Shown: piece by piece, positions 55,550 to 63,844 of the stretch
How positions within the stretch are numbered: position 1 is the first letter of the stretch
How the letters are laid out: each line of letters starts with the position of its first letter
DNA from: a virus
Strand: one strand, 5' to 3'
IMG/VR virus record: IMGVR_UViG_3300036827_000091
Span: 1-64,000 of that record
DNA length: 64,000 nt
Translations under genes and position numbers: made by a program
Notes under the pieces: model-generated
Told to the model about the DNA's origin: nothing
What the model saw: the letters and a program-made list of their open reading frames with translations, nothing else
Databases searched by the model: none

Positions 55550-55972
55550 ATGGAAGCGCCCAGCCCGCACGAAGGCTCCAAGCCCCGCAGCATCCACCTG
55601 ACCGACACCGCCCAGGACCGCCCTGGCCAGATCGCCCGCGCCCAGGCGTGGTCAGAATCGGCCGGCAAGCCCGTGCCCCCGCGGATGCGCTTCCGCCGCC
55701 CGCTGGACCCGGCCGCCCCGCTCAGCTCCCGCCAGCGGCTGGCCGCCTACCGGAACCGGCCCGGCGCGGGGACAGTGGCCCCGGAGGGCCGCCTCACCCC
55801 GGCCCAGGCCCGGCGGCTGCGGCACAAGCACGGGCGGCCCGAGGCCAGGATGCTCGGCCTGCCCCCGCCGCCTGCCCCCGGCCCGCGGGCTCCCCGGACT
55901 CCAGCTCAGCGAGCCCGTTTCCGTAAGAACGCAGCCCAGCAGGACCGTTGCCAGAATAGGCTGCCCCGGTGA
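55550..55972 (+). CDS. basic Pro/Arg-rich protein
   Basis: A 140-residue protein rich in Arg, Pro and Ala with few hydrophobic residues, mostly disordered. AGGAGG precedes ATG 55550. The 94-bp gap before it contains an inverted repeat GTGCCTGC/GCAGGCAC around a -10-like TAGCCT. Function unknown. Confidence 0.55.
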   Translation: MEAPSPHEGSKPRSIHLTDTAQDRPGQIARAQAWSESAGKPVPPRMRFRRPLDPAAPLSSRQRLAAYRNRPGAGTVAPEGRLTPAQARRLRHKHGRPEARMLGLPPPPAPGPRAPRTPAQRARFRKNAAQQDRCQNRLPR

Positions 55973-56535
55973 CCGCCCCGGCCGCGCACCAGTTCAGCAT
56001 CGGCCGGGGCGACGTGATCGTCGTCCAGGGCGCTTCGGCCACCAGCAAGCTGATCGAGGCGGGCGAAGTGGCCGCCGGGCTGCCCCCGTACAGCCACGTG
56101 GCCGGGTTTGATCACTGGGATGCCAACGGCACCCCGTGGGGGCTGGAAGGACGGCCGGGCGGGGTCGGCTGGGCGGATGTGTCCCGGTACCTGGCGGACC
56201 CGCGCACCCTGACCAACGCGGCCCAGGCGAAAACGGCGGATCAGCGCTCCGTGCTGTGCAAGCTGAACCAGGCCATGATCGGCACCGCCTACGCCTGGGT
56301 GACCGGCATCCTGGCCGACGCCTACCGGGACCTGGGCGGCGGCCAGCTGTGGAAGCCGGACCCGGTGGCCAAAGTTGTCCCCGGCCACGTGGTGTGCAGC
56401 AGCTACTACGCCTACACCTACGCCCGGATCGGGCTGGCCTCGCCGCGCCCGCAGGACTGGGCCACCACCGAGCCGGGCGACTGGGCGCTGTTCATCGAGT
56501 CGAAAGGCTGGGAGCATGGCAGCGCCCCCGCTTAG
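55969..56535 (+). CDS. permuted NlpC/P60 (YiiX/LRAT-like) protein
   Basis: A 188-residue protein from GTG 55969 (GTGA overlap). It reads GRGDVIVVQGAS, YSHVAGFDHW, then VVCSSYYAYTYARIG: a His-before-Cys order as in permuted papain-like YiiX/LRAT enzymes. Such enzymes cut or transfer on amide or ester bonds; in phages they may act on the cell wall or lipids. No signal peptide. A structural call, not a function. Confidence 0.65.
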   Translation: MTAPAAHQFSIGRGDVIVVQGASATSKLIEAGEVAAGLPPYSHVAGFDHWDANGTPWGLEGRPGGVGWADVSRYLADPRTLTNAAQAKTADQRSVLCKLNQAMIGTAYAWVTGILADAYRDLGGGQLWKPDPVAKVVPGHVVCSSYYAYTYARIGLASPRPQDWATTEPGDWALFIESKGWEHGSAPA

Positions 56536-56731
56536 CCAGCGCCTGCTGTCCCAGCTGCGGTCCATGCCCGCCGGGGCCAGGCGCACCGCGGCGCAGCTGC
56601 GCGCCGGGCTGTCCGTCCCTGAGCCCCAGTCTGCGGTGGAAGACGCGCTGGCCCATCTGGCCGCCGGGCAGCAGGTGGCCCGGCACCAGCCCGGCAAAAA
56701 GCGCGAGCACGCTGCCTGGAGCCTGCGGTGA
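56516..56731 (+). CDS. small winged-helix-like protein
   Basis: A 71-residue protein: QRLLSQLRSMPAGARRTAAQLRAGL and SVEDALAHLA-type helices with a basic wing (HQPGKKREHAAW). Resembles the 67-residue protein at 54534-54737 in layout. Overlaps the previous gene by 20 bases. Confidence 0.55.
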   Translation: MAAPPLSQRLLSQLRSMPAGARRTAAQLRAGLSVPEPQSAVEDALAHLAAGQQVARHQPGKKREHAAWSLR

Positions 56732-56862
56732 GCGCGGGCAGGCCGCTGGCTGCGGTGGGCATGGCGGGCATTGTGCTGTGCTGGAACACCTGGCCGGTGG
56801 TTGTCGCCTCGGCGCTGGTGGCCGCGGGGATTTTCCTGACCGCCCGCGGCGTCCGGCTGTAG
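56728..56862 (+). CDS. 44-residue two-helix membrane protein
   Basis: GTG 56728 (GTGA overlap) opens a frame with two hydrophobic stretches (LAAVGMAGIVLCW and VVVASALVAAGIFLT). Its TAG stop forms the first three bases of the next gene's -10 TAGCCT. Confidence 0.5.
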   Translation: MSAGRPLAAVGMAGIVLCWNTWPVVVASALVAAGIFLTARGVRL

Positions 56863-56865
56863 CCT
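56860..56865 (+). promoter_or_regulatory. -10 TAGCCT of leaderless promoter
   Basis: TAGCCT includes the stop codon of the membrane protein and ends seven bases before ATG 56873, which has no ribosome site. This is the leaderless arrangement. Confidence 0.5.
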
Positions 56866-56872
56866 GGCCGTC

Positions 56873-57211
56873 ATGGGCGAAGTGATCTTGACAGGGCCGC
56901 TGCCTGCCGGCCCGCTGGGGTTTTGCATGGTGTGCGCCGGGGCGGCCAAGCACGAGGCGATCATGGGCGTGGCGGATGATATCCGCCGGCACGAGGCCAG
57001 CGGCCAAGGGCTCAGGCGGTACCCGGTGCGCGGGCAGCCGCAGCCCGCGGTGGCCTGGGGCCAGGTGCCGGGCACGGCGATGCTGGCCCCGCTGTGCTGG
57101 ACGCACATGACCCCTATCGAGGTGACCACCTCGGGCCTGCTGCGCGCATCCGGGCCGCTGCCGCCGCCGCCCCGGCAAGGCCCGGTGCTGCTGGACGGCA
57201 GCCGTGGCTGA
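56873..57211 (+). CDS. hypothetical protein with Cys/His
   Basis: A 112-residue protein: LGFCMVCAGAAKHEA near the start and LCWTHMTPIE later could form one metal site. Pro-rich C-terminus. It overlaps the next GTG by eight bases. No family recognised. Confidence 0.58.
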   Translation: MGEVILTGPLPAGPLGFCMVCAGAAKHEAIMGVADDIRRHEASGQGLRRYPVRGQPQPAVAWGQVPGTAMLAPLCWTHMTPIEVTTSGLLRASGPLPPPPRQGPVLLDGSRG

Positions 57212-57530
57212 CCTTCAGGCGCAGTGGCGGGAGTTCACCGACGCCCGCCTGGCTGACCTGCTGGCCGATTCGCTGGCGTACGCGGTGGCGCGGGCGGCCA
57301 CCCAGGCGCTGACCGCGCAGCAGTCCGAGATCGCCCGGCTGCGCGCCCAGCTGGACCGCTACCAGGGCCGGACCGTGTTCCACGCCACCGACGCCAACCT
57401 GGACGCCGTCGCACGCGGGCTCCCAGATGACCGCCCGGACGCCCGGCTGGGGGACATCTTGCGGGCCACTGACACCGGCCGGGAGCTGGAATACCGCGGG
57501 CCGGACGCCGGCTGGCAGCCCCGGGCATAA
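57204..57530 (+). CDS. hypothetical helical protein
   Basis: A 108-residue protein from GTG 57204. An Ala-rich helix and a coiled coil (QQSEIARLRAQLDRYQGR) are followed by a charged C-terminal region. It ends one codon before the terminator at 57531. Unknown function. Confidence 0.58.
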   Translation: MADLQAQWREFTDARLADLLADSLAYAVARAATQALTAQQSEIARLRAQLDRYQGRTVFHATDANLDAVARGLPDDRPDARLGDILRATDTGRELEYRGPDAGWQPRA

Positions 57531-57581
57531 AGCAGGACCAGGGGCACCGCGCTCACGATAGGCCCCTGGCCTGCTTGTTTT
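57531..57581 (+). terminator. intrinsic terminator with U-run
   Basis: AGCAGG-A-CCAGGGGC (57531-57545) pairs with GCCCCTGG-CCTGCT (57562-57575), with one bulged A, followed by TGTTTT. It is the clearest intrinsic terminator in the window and ends the small-gene operon. Confidence 0.88.
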
Positions 57582-57615
57582 CCGCAAACTGGTGACTGAC
57601 CGGTGAGCAGCCTGT

Positions 57616-57621
57616 TAGGTT
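57616..57621 (+). promoter_or_regulatory. -10 TAGGTT upstream of secreted LysM gene
   Basis: TAGGTT with a weak GTGACT-like -35 18 bp upstream (57592-57597). Transcription would start near 57629, giving a ~69-nt leader. An in-frame TTG at 57629 could be a leaderless alternative start. Confidence 0.4.
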
Positions 57622-57697
57622 CGCGGGGTTGAGTGCGAAGGCCCCACCGTTTGCCGCGCCGGGGCTCGCGCACGTTCGCCAAGCAAAGGATAACCGC

Positions 57698-58483
<786 letters not shown>

Positions 58484-58561
58484 CTGCCGTCTGGGCTTGT
58501 CCTGCGGTAGCATCCGCCTAGCAGCATCCCCCGCAGCTGCGCGCTGAAGGGGAGCCGCTGT

Positions 58562-59074
58562 ATGGCCTTGCTCGCTTACCAGGTGCACTGCCCCAACTCG
58601 GGGCAGACTGTCCTGGCCGGATGCGCCTGCGAAGACGCGGGCCACGACGCGGCTGCCGCCGGCCGCCATCACGACCGCTGCCAGATGGCCAGCCTGACCG
58701 CCAACCTGGCGTGCGCCGGGTCGGCTGAATGCTGCGGCAGCGTCGGTGAGGACCACGACTGCGAAGCGATCTCCAACGCCTGCCCAGGCGGGCACGGGGA
58801 CTGCCCGGTGCCAGATGACTGCGCGCTGCACGAGTCGGTGAAAGCGCACTACAAGCAGATGGCCGCCGGGCTGGGCCAGCACAAGGCCAATGTGGCCGCC
58901 GGGCTGGCTGAGGACGTGCCCCATTTCGCCGAGGCAGCGCAGGAGCCACCGGAACAATGCCCCGGCGGGCATTGCCACAAGCTGATCGAAGACTGCGCGG
59001 TGCACCACCCGGTGACCATCATCGCGGGCCAGGGCACCGCGTACCTGCGGCCGGTTGCGCAGGCCGCGTCATGA
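58562..59074 (+). CDS. Cys/His-rich protein
   Basis: A 170-residue protein with about 16 Cys and many His in clusters (GCACEDAGHD; CQMASLTANLACAGSAECCG; CPGGHGDCPV; CPGGHCHKL). It probably binds several zinc ions. TAGCAT (58508-58513) may be its -10. It precedes the tail-fibre-like genes. Function unknown. Confidence 0.6.
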   Translation: MALLAYQVHCPNSGQTVLAGCACEDAGHDAAAAGRHHDRCQMASLTANLACAGSAECCGSVGEDHDCEAISNACPGGHGDCPVPDDCALHESVKAHYKQMAAGLGQHKANVAAGLAEDVPHFAEAAQEPPEQCPGGHCHKLIEDCAVHHPVTIIAGQGTAYLRPVAQAAS

Positions 59075-59574
59075 GGCGGGCGGCCAGGCAGCTGATCGCT
59101 TCGGTGACGCTGGGCACGTTCGGGCTGGCCTTGTGGATGTGGGTGCTGCTCGGCGCGGCCCTGGACCAGGCGATGGCGCAGAAGATCATGAACTCGATCA
59201 CCAGCGCCACCGCGTTCGCCACGCTGACCACCGGGTTCCGCATCCGGCTGGACTCGGGCACCTCGACGGCAGCGGCGGCGGGCACGGAGATCACCGGCAG
59301 CGGCTACACCGCGGGCGGGCAGACCAGCTCCGCGCCGTTCGCCACCACCGCCACCCTGGCCAGCCCCAGCGTGGTCACCATCCCGCACACCGCGGTGCTC
59401 ACCTGGACCAACGGGTCCGGCTCGGGCTGGTCCATCCAGTCCCTGGACTTGAACGACGGCGCGGGCACCCCGGTGCGCACCATGTTCGGCAACTGGAACG
59501 GCGCGCCCATCGCGGTGGCCAACGGCAACACCTTCCAGGTGGCGCTGGACGCGATCAGCGCCCAGGGGTCCTGA
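59071..59574 (+). CDS. membrane-anchored or virion beta protein
   Basis: A 167-residue protein starting in an ATGA overlap. One hydrophobic segment near residues 9-30 (IASVTLGTFGLALWMWVLL) is followed by a phage-virion-like beta domain (GSGYTAGGQTSSAPFATTAT; IPVANGNTFQ-type ending). A similar beta domain occurs in phage tail accessory proteins. The N-terminal helix is odd for a virion protein. Confidence 0.6.
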   Translation: MRRAARQLIASVTLGTFGLALWMWVLLGAALDQAMAQKIMNSITSATAFATLTTGFRIRLDSGTSTAAAAGTEITGSGYTAGGQTSSAPFATTATLASPSVVTIPHTAVLTWTNGSGSGWSIQSLDLNDGAGTPVRTMFGNWNGAPIAVANGNTFQVALDAISAQGS

Positions 59575-59577
59575 CCG

Positions 59578-59655
59578 GTGTCCGGCTACACCCCGGCCAA
59601 GGTTGATGTCCGGCAAGGCGGCGGGCATCCAAGTTTCCCTGACCTGAGGGGCTGA
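59578..59655 (+). CDS. possible 25-residue protein
   Basis: GTG 59578 opens a short frame (VSGYTPAKVDVRQGGGHPSF) ending at a TGA that overlaps the CTG proposed as start of the next gene. It may be a real microprotein or only a translational bridge. Confidence 0.35.
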   Translation: MSGYTPAKVDVRQGGGHPSFPDLRG

Positions 59656-60251
59656 GTCCGATCTCGTTTTACACGGGCACCCAGACGGAGGTGCTGTCGG
59701 CGTCGATCGCCGCTGGCACCCAGCTGGCCACGTTCACCACCGAAGCCAGCCTCATGGGCGGCATCGTCCTGCCGAAGATCCCCGCCGGGTATTTCCTAAA
59801 CAACCAGTCAACGGGCCGCACGCTGCGGTTCAAGGCGTACGGCAAAATGGGCTCCACCACCACCGGCCCGAACTTCACCATCACCCCCCGGCTGTTCACG
59901 CACGGCACGGCGTTCTCCGCCGGCGGCGGCGTCCTGCTGGGCACGTTCGCCGTGGTGCAGATGGCCGCGTCGCAAACCCTGGCCATGTGGGACATGGAGC
60001 TGGACATGTGGATGGACAACCCGAACGAGGGCGCGACCACCAACATGTCCGTGTTCGGGAGGATTCATTCGCCCAAGGGGTTCGTGTCGCCGTTCGCGGC
60101 GACGCTGCCCGACAACAACGTCACCACCAACCTGGTCACCACCTTCGACGCGTGGGCGACGTATGACCTGCACATCGGCGTGGCGTGCAACACTTCCAAC
60201 GCCGCGAACCTGATCAACCTGCAGCGGTACAAATTGTACGGCGAGAATTAA
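59652..60251 (+). CDS. tail-fibre-like structural protein, start uncertain
   Basis: A beta-rich protein (IHSPKGFVSPFAATLPDNN; VTTFDAWATYDLHIGV) typical of phage head or tail fibres. Coding appearance continues upstream of the first standard start (GTG 59691) to a CTG at 59652 that overlaps the previous stop as CTGA, in the same way ATGA and GTGA are used elsewhere. The extra residues, SPISFYTGTQTE, look genuine. From 59652 it is 199 residues, from 59691 186. Confidence 0.65.
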   Translation: MSPISFYTGTQTEVLSASIAAGTQLATFTTEASLMGGIVLPKIPAGYFLNNQSTGRTLRFKAYGKMGSTTTGPNFTITPRLFTHGTAFSAGGGVLLGTFAVVQMAASQTLAMWDMELDMWMDNPNEGATTNMSVFGRIHSPKGFVSPFAATLPDNNVTTNLVTTFDAWATYDLHIGVACNTSNAANLINLQRYKLYGEN

Positions 60252-60649
60252 TGGCAGGCACGCTTACCATCCCGCTGACCCGGCTTAGTGTTGGGACTAC
60301 GCATTTCCCTGCCACTGGCGGCCAGCCGGTCGCGGACACAGATACGCTGATCGTCCTGACCATCGACCGGACCGTGTCGCAGGGGCAGACCCAGGGGTTC
60401 AACGGGCAGCCCGCCACCACCACCGCGAACATTCTCGCCGAGCAGTCCAATGACGGCGGCGTGACGTGGCAGCCGCTGGCATCAGCCGGGTTTTCCGGCG
60501 GAATCACCGTCATCCCCCGGACCGGGCAGACGGTGACTTCCAACGATGTTGGCGTCTGGCTGCTGCCCGGGACTGGGCGGCTGGCTCGGGCCACGGTGAC
60601 CATCGCCGGCGCTACCGTCGCTGTGCAAGGAACCCTGGTCATCTCATAA
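60251..60649 (+). CDS. small structural (tail accessory) protein
   Basis: A 132-residue beta protein whose ATG overlaps the previous TAA. Repeating Thr/Gly-rich strands (TLIVLTIDRTVSQGQTQGF; SNDGGVTWQPLASAGFSGG) suggest a virion fold such as a jelly roll. Its position among fibre-like genes supports that. Confidence 0.62.
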   Translation: MAGTLTIPLTRLSVGTTHFPATGGQPVADTDTLIVLTIDRTVSQGQTQGFNGQPATTTANILAEQSNDGGVTWQPLASAGFSGGITVIPRTGQTVTSNDVGVWLLPGTGRLARATVTIAGATVAVQGTLVIS

Positions 60650-60665
60650 CCGGGAGGTGACCGTC

Positions 60666-60695
60666 ATGGCCGCAGCGGTCACCGCAGGCGGCTGA
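60666..60695 (+). CDS. 9-residue leader frame before repeat protein
   Basis: ATG 60666 has GGGAGGTGACC just upstream and encodes MAAAVTAGG, ending one base before ATG 60697. The large gene that follows has no ribosome site of its own, so it may be translated by re-initiation. Confidence 0.35.
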   Translation: MAAAVTAGG

Positions 60696-60696
60696 C

Positions 60697-62751
60697 ATGG
60701 CTGTAGCGTTCGATGCGGTCGGCCCAGCTGGCGGCGGCGGCGCGCTGACCACTGGCGCGGGGCCGCTCACCTGGGCGCACATCAACTCCGCGGCCGGGAA
60801 CGCGATCCTGGTCGGGGTCAACTACCGGGACCACACTACTCCCGAGGCGACCGCCGTCACCTACGGCGCGGTGTCGCTGTCGCGGATCGGCACTGTCCCG
60901 GCCAATAACGTCGGCACCGGCGGCATCGACCTGTGGGGCGTCATCGGCGGCCTGCCGACCGGCTCGAACACGGTGTCGGTCACATTCACTGGCGGCGCGG
61001 GGTTCAACACCACTGGCGGGTCGGTCAGCCTGACCGGCGCGGCCACGTTCGGGTCCGCAGTCACGGCGTTCGCCAGCAGCACATCGATCAGCGTCAACGT
61101 CACCGGCACCACCAGCGGCAACATGATCTTCGTTGTCGGTGGCTTCGGCAGCAACCAGGGCACATTCTCCACCACGTCGCCGGGGACGCAGCGGTGGGCG
61201 GTCCTCGGCGACGGCAACAGCGGCGCTGACAACACGGTCGGCGGCACGTGGGCGTCGCCGGGCGGCACGCAGGCTGTCGGTTTCTCCAACACGGTGTCGG
61301 ACTTCTGGAGCCTGGTCGCCGTTGAAGTCCAGGCGGGCGGCGGGGCGGCAGCGCCCGCCGCTGTCGCGGTGGCGGAGCCGGGGAACACGTGGCTGCGCCG
61401 GTTCCACCGCCGGCAGATTCTGCCGCCGCCGCCGGCCGCCGCCGCGGTCACCGCCACCGCGAACCTGGCCGCTGCCGCCTCGGTCACCGCCCCGGTTTCC
61501 GCGCAGCTGGCCCCCGCTGTCCTCCAGGCCGCTGCTGTGCTAGCCAGCCCGGCCGCCGTCCAGCTCGCGCCTGTCACGCTGGCCGTGGCCACCGTGGCCG
61601 CCGGGCCGGTCAGCACGCAGCTTGCCCCCGTCGCGCTGTCCGCCGCCTGGTCGGCTGCCGCGCCGTCGGCGCTGGTCGAAAACGTGGCTGCCACGCTGGC
61701 CGCCAGCTGGGCGCTGGCTTCTCCTGCGGTCCAGCTGGCCCCGGCCGTGCTGCAGGCGAGCTTCGCTGTCTCCCCGCCGCTTGCCCTGCAGATGGCCCCG
61801 GCCGCGCTGGCTGCCGGGTTCGTGGTCAGCAGCCCATCTGCCATGCTGCTTGCCCCGGCTGCTATGGCCGCCAACTGGTCACTGGCCGCCCCGTCGGTCC
61901 AGCTGGCCCCGGCTGTCCTGCAGTCTGCCTTCGCAGTCACATCGCCCCCGGCCCTGCAGCTTGCCCCGGCTGCCCTGGCTGCCGGGCTCACGATCAGCAG
62001 CCCGGCCGCTGCGCTGATCGCCCCGGCTGCTATGTCCGCTGCCTGGTCGATGACGGCTGTCGCAGTCCAGCTGGCCCCGGCCAGCCTGGCCGCCGCGTTT
62101 GCCGTGGTTTCGCCAGATGCCAGGCTGGCCGCGCCCGCGCCGATGATCATCACCGGGTCGCTGTCCGGCAGCGCTGGACAGGGCGCGTCCCTGGCTGCCG
62201 GGTTCAGCCTGGCCAGCCCCGCCGTGCAGCTGGCCGGGGCCAGCCTGGCGGCTGCCCTGGCGATCAGCGGCAGCGCGATCCAGGGTGCCCCCGCGATCCT
62301 GGCAGCCGGCCTGGCGGTGGCAGCTCCGGGCGTGAGCTTGCGCGCACCCGCCACTCTTGCCGCCGCCACCAGCCTGGCCGGCCCGGGGGCCATCCTCGCA
62401 CCCGCAGCTCTGTCCGCGCAGTCGGTTCTGGCAGCTGCCGCCGGGCAGCTGGCCCCCGTATCGCTGGCTGCCCAGGTTTCTGTCAACAGCCCCGTCACAG
62501 CGCAGCTGGCGGCGGCTGTGCTGGCCGCGGCAGCCGTGCTCGGCACCGCCGCCCCGCCGGCCGCGGGCGCAGCCGTCTTGCCAGCGCAGTGGGCGCTGGC
62601 CGCTTCCGGCATCATGATCCCCGCCCAGATCATCTCGGGCCTGCGCGCCGGGGAGCCGCACCTTGCCTGGGCCGCTGCCGAGCCGCACGGCACCGGCTAC
62701 GCTGCTGGTAACCCGCACAGCGCGTGGGCCGCTGGCGAGCCGCACAGCTAG
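60697..62751 (+). CDS. tail-fibre-like protein with ~19 copies of a 19-residue repeat
   Basis: A 684-residue protein. Residues 1-215 form a beta-sandwich (DFWSLVAVEVQAG at its end) related in style to the N-terminal domain of the giant tail protein at 10491. After a Pro linker, residues about 250-630 consist of roughly nineteen 19-residue units of the form LAPAxLxAxFxVxSPxxxQ, a regular amphipathic repeat likely to make a long solenoid or fibre shaft. The end has four EPH/NPH motifs (AGEPHLAWAAAEPH). A fibre or spike is the best guess. Confidence 0.72.
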   Translation: MAVAFDAVGPAGGGGALTTGAGPLTWAHINSAAGNAILVGVNYRDHTTPEATAVTYGAVSLSRIGTVPANNVGTGGIDLWGVIGGLPTGSNTVSVTFTGGAGFNTTGGSVSLTGAATFGSAVTAFASSTSISVNVTGTTSGNMIFVVGGFGSNQGTFSTTSPGTQRWAVLGDGNSGADNTVGGTWASPGGTQAVGFSNTVSDFWSLVAVEVQAGGGAAAPAAVAVAEPGNTWLRRFHRRQILPPPPAAAAVTATANLAAAASVTAPVSAQLAPAVLQAAAVLASPAAVQLAPVTLAVATVAAGPVSTQLAPVALSAAWSAAAPSALVENVAATLAASWALASPAVQLAPAVLQASFAVSPPLALQMAPAALAAGFVVSSPSAMLLAPAAMAANWSLAAPSVQLAPAVLQSAFAVTSPPALQLAPAALAAGLTISSPAAALIAPAAMSAAWSMTAVAVQLAPASLAAAFAVVSPDARLAAPAPMIITGSLSGSAGQGASLAAGFSLASPAVQLAGASLAAALAISGSAIQGAPAILAAGLAVAAPGVSLRAPATLAAATSLAGPGAILAPAALSAQSVLAAAAGQLAPVSLAAQVSVNSPVTAQLAAAVLAAAAVLGTAAPPAAGAAVLPAQWALAASGIMIPAQIISGLRAGEPHLAWAAAEPHGTGYAAGNPHSAWAAGEPHS
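61450..62590 (+). repeat. 57-bp coding repeat array
   Basis: The DNA for the 19-residue units of the fibre-like protein; units are diverged and a few are one or two codons shorter or longer, so the array is old rather than a recent slippage product. Confidence 0.75.
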
Positions 62752-62760
62752 GAGGGGCCG

Positions 62761-63060
62761 GTGCAGATCCTGTCCGGCGGCACCCCGTACATTTTCGTGT
62801 CGCTCACCGGCCCGCTGGCGGACCTGACCGGATTTCCGGTGAAAATGGCGCTGGTGCCCCGGGGCAGCTACCCGGCCAGCGGCGACTGGAAGGCCGCTGC
62901 GTGGCTGGCCCCGTTCCCGGGGGCGGCCAAGGAGATCGCCGTGCAGCGTGACCCGGCTGTCTGGCCGGACGGCGACTACTCCTGCTACGTGCAGGTCACC
63001 GCCTCCCCCGAGCTGGTGCCGCTGCGCGCCGGCCGGGTCACCATCGGGCAGGAGCTGTGA
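62761..63060 (+). CDS. small structural protein
   Basis: A 99-residue protein from GTG 62761 with AGGAGGGG upstream. A single beta domain (SGGTPYIFVSLTGPLADLTG; PDGDYSCYVQVTASPEL) like the Ig-like or tail-spike accessory folds of phages. GTGA overlap with the next gene. Confidence 0.6.
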   Translation: MQILSGGTPYIFVSLTGPLADLTGFPVKMALVPRGSYPASGDWKAAAWLAPFPGAAKEIAVQRDPAVWPDGDYSCYVQVTASPELVPLRAGRVTIGQEL

Positions 63061-63254
63061 TCATCGCCGCGCTGGCTGCCTTGCCCGGCTTGTTCGCCGT
63101 GTACCTGGCCGCGGGCATCCTGCTGGACAAGGCAGGCGAGGCGCAGTGGGCTGCGATCCAGCGGGCCTGGGACGCCACGGGCGTCACCGTGACTGGTGCC
63201 TACCGCGCTGTGGAGCTTAAAGAAGTGCTCGACCGGTCACAGCACCTGCTGTAG
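63057..63254 (+). CDS. small single-helix membrane protein
   Basis: A 65-residue protein from GTG 63057 (GTGA overlap): one N-terminal membrane helix (IIAALAALPGLFAVYLAAGILL) and a soluble helical tail. Could be a holin-like or virion-associated membrane protein. Confidence 0.6.
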   Translation: MIIAALAALPGLFAVYLAAGILLDKAGEAQWAAIQRAWDATGVTVTGAYRAVELKEVLDRSQHLL

Positions 63255-63463
63255 CGTGATGGCAGGGGGCTGATGGACACACACCCGGGTGCCTGGCCCC
63301 TTGCCCCGGCGGCAGGGGGCTGCTACCCCCCCCGGCGGCTCCCTGCCCCGCTGGGAGCCCCGCTGCCAAAACAAGTCACTGTAAGTACACTGTGTCACAC
63401 GCGATCCTGCGGCCACCTCGTGTACCTTTGACGCCATCACGTTGTTCTAAGCCAGCGGGGTGA
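63255..63463. promoter_or_regulatory. intergenic region with hairpin and TGTAAGTACA site
   Basis: No gene is seen in these 209 bases. They contain GGCAGGGGGCTG twice (63264, 63311), a run of nine C, a 7-bp hairpin GGCTCCC/GGGAGCC (63337-63343, 63353-63359), and TGTAAGTACA (63380-63389), the same dyad as in the accessory promoters. Likely a transcription boundary before the last genes. Confidence 0.5.
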
Positions 63464-63769
63464 ATGCACGTGGCTGAGCGCAAGCGCGCCAGCGCCGAAC
63501 CGGTGACCGACCCCCATCCTGCGCAGCCGTACCCGGCTGAGCCCCCGCCCGGCCAGGTGCAGAGCAGGGGCGCGGCCAACCAGACCGGCCAGCTCCCGCA
63601 CAGCGCCGCCGCCGGGTGCGCCCGCGCCAGCGCCTACTTCGAGCAGATCGCTGCCGACAGCAGCGACCCTGCCGAGGTGCGGCGGCTGGCTCAGGCCGCG
63701 CTGGAGGACGTGGGCCGGTTCGTGCCAGACCCGATGCGCCAGGCCGCCCGCGACGAGGTGGCCCGCTAG
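63464..63769 (+). CDS. hypothetical protein, possibly packaging-adjacent
   Basis: A 101-residue protein with a disordered Pro/Ala/Gln-rich first half and a helical second half (ASAYFEQIAADSSDPAEVRR). ATG 63464 is used; a GTG two codons on is also possible. It is the first gene after the regulatory gap and may belong to the packaging operon lying beyond the window. Confidence 0.58.
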   Translation: MHVAERKRASAEPVTDPHPAQPYPAEPPPGQVQSRGAANQTGQLPHSAAAGCARASAYFEQIAADSSDPAEVRRLAQAALEDVGRFVPDPMRQAARDEVAR

Positions 63770-63844
63770 ACCGGGGCGGCGTCCCGGGAGCTGGGCAAAG
63801 CGGGGACTCAGCACCGGGGCGCTGTCCCACATACGAGGTGCCGC

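Noticed and set aside
57622-57697. Possible c-di-AMP riboswitch ahead of the LysM gene
   Set aside because: Such leaders are common before wall-enzyme genes in actinobacteria, but this one is only about 70 nt and lacks the expected conserved segments.
62478-62489. TTCTGTCAACAG, identical to the core of promoter P1
   Set aside because: It lies in frame inside the repeat-protein gene with no -10 at the right distance on the minus strand; taken as chance.
61389-62711. Long alternative reading frames across the 57-bp repeat region
   Set aside because: They arise from the repetitive GC-rich codon pattern of the fibre-like gene and have no starts with ribosome sites.
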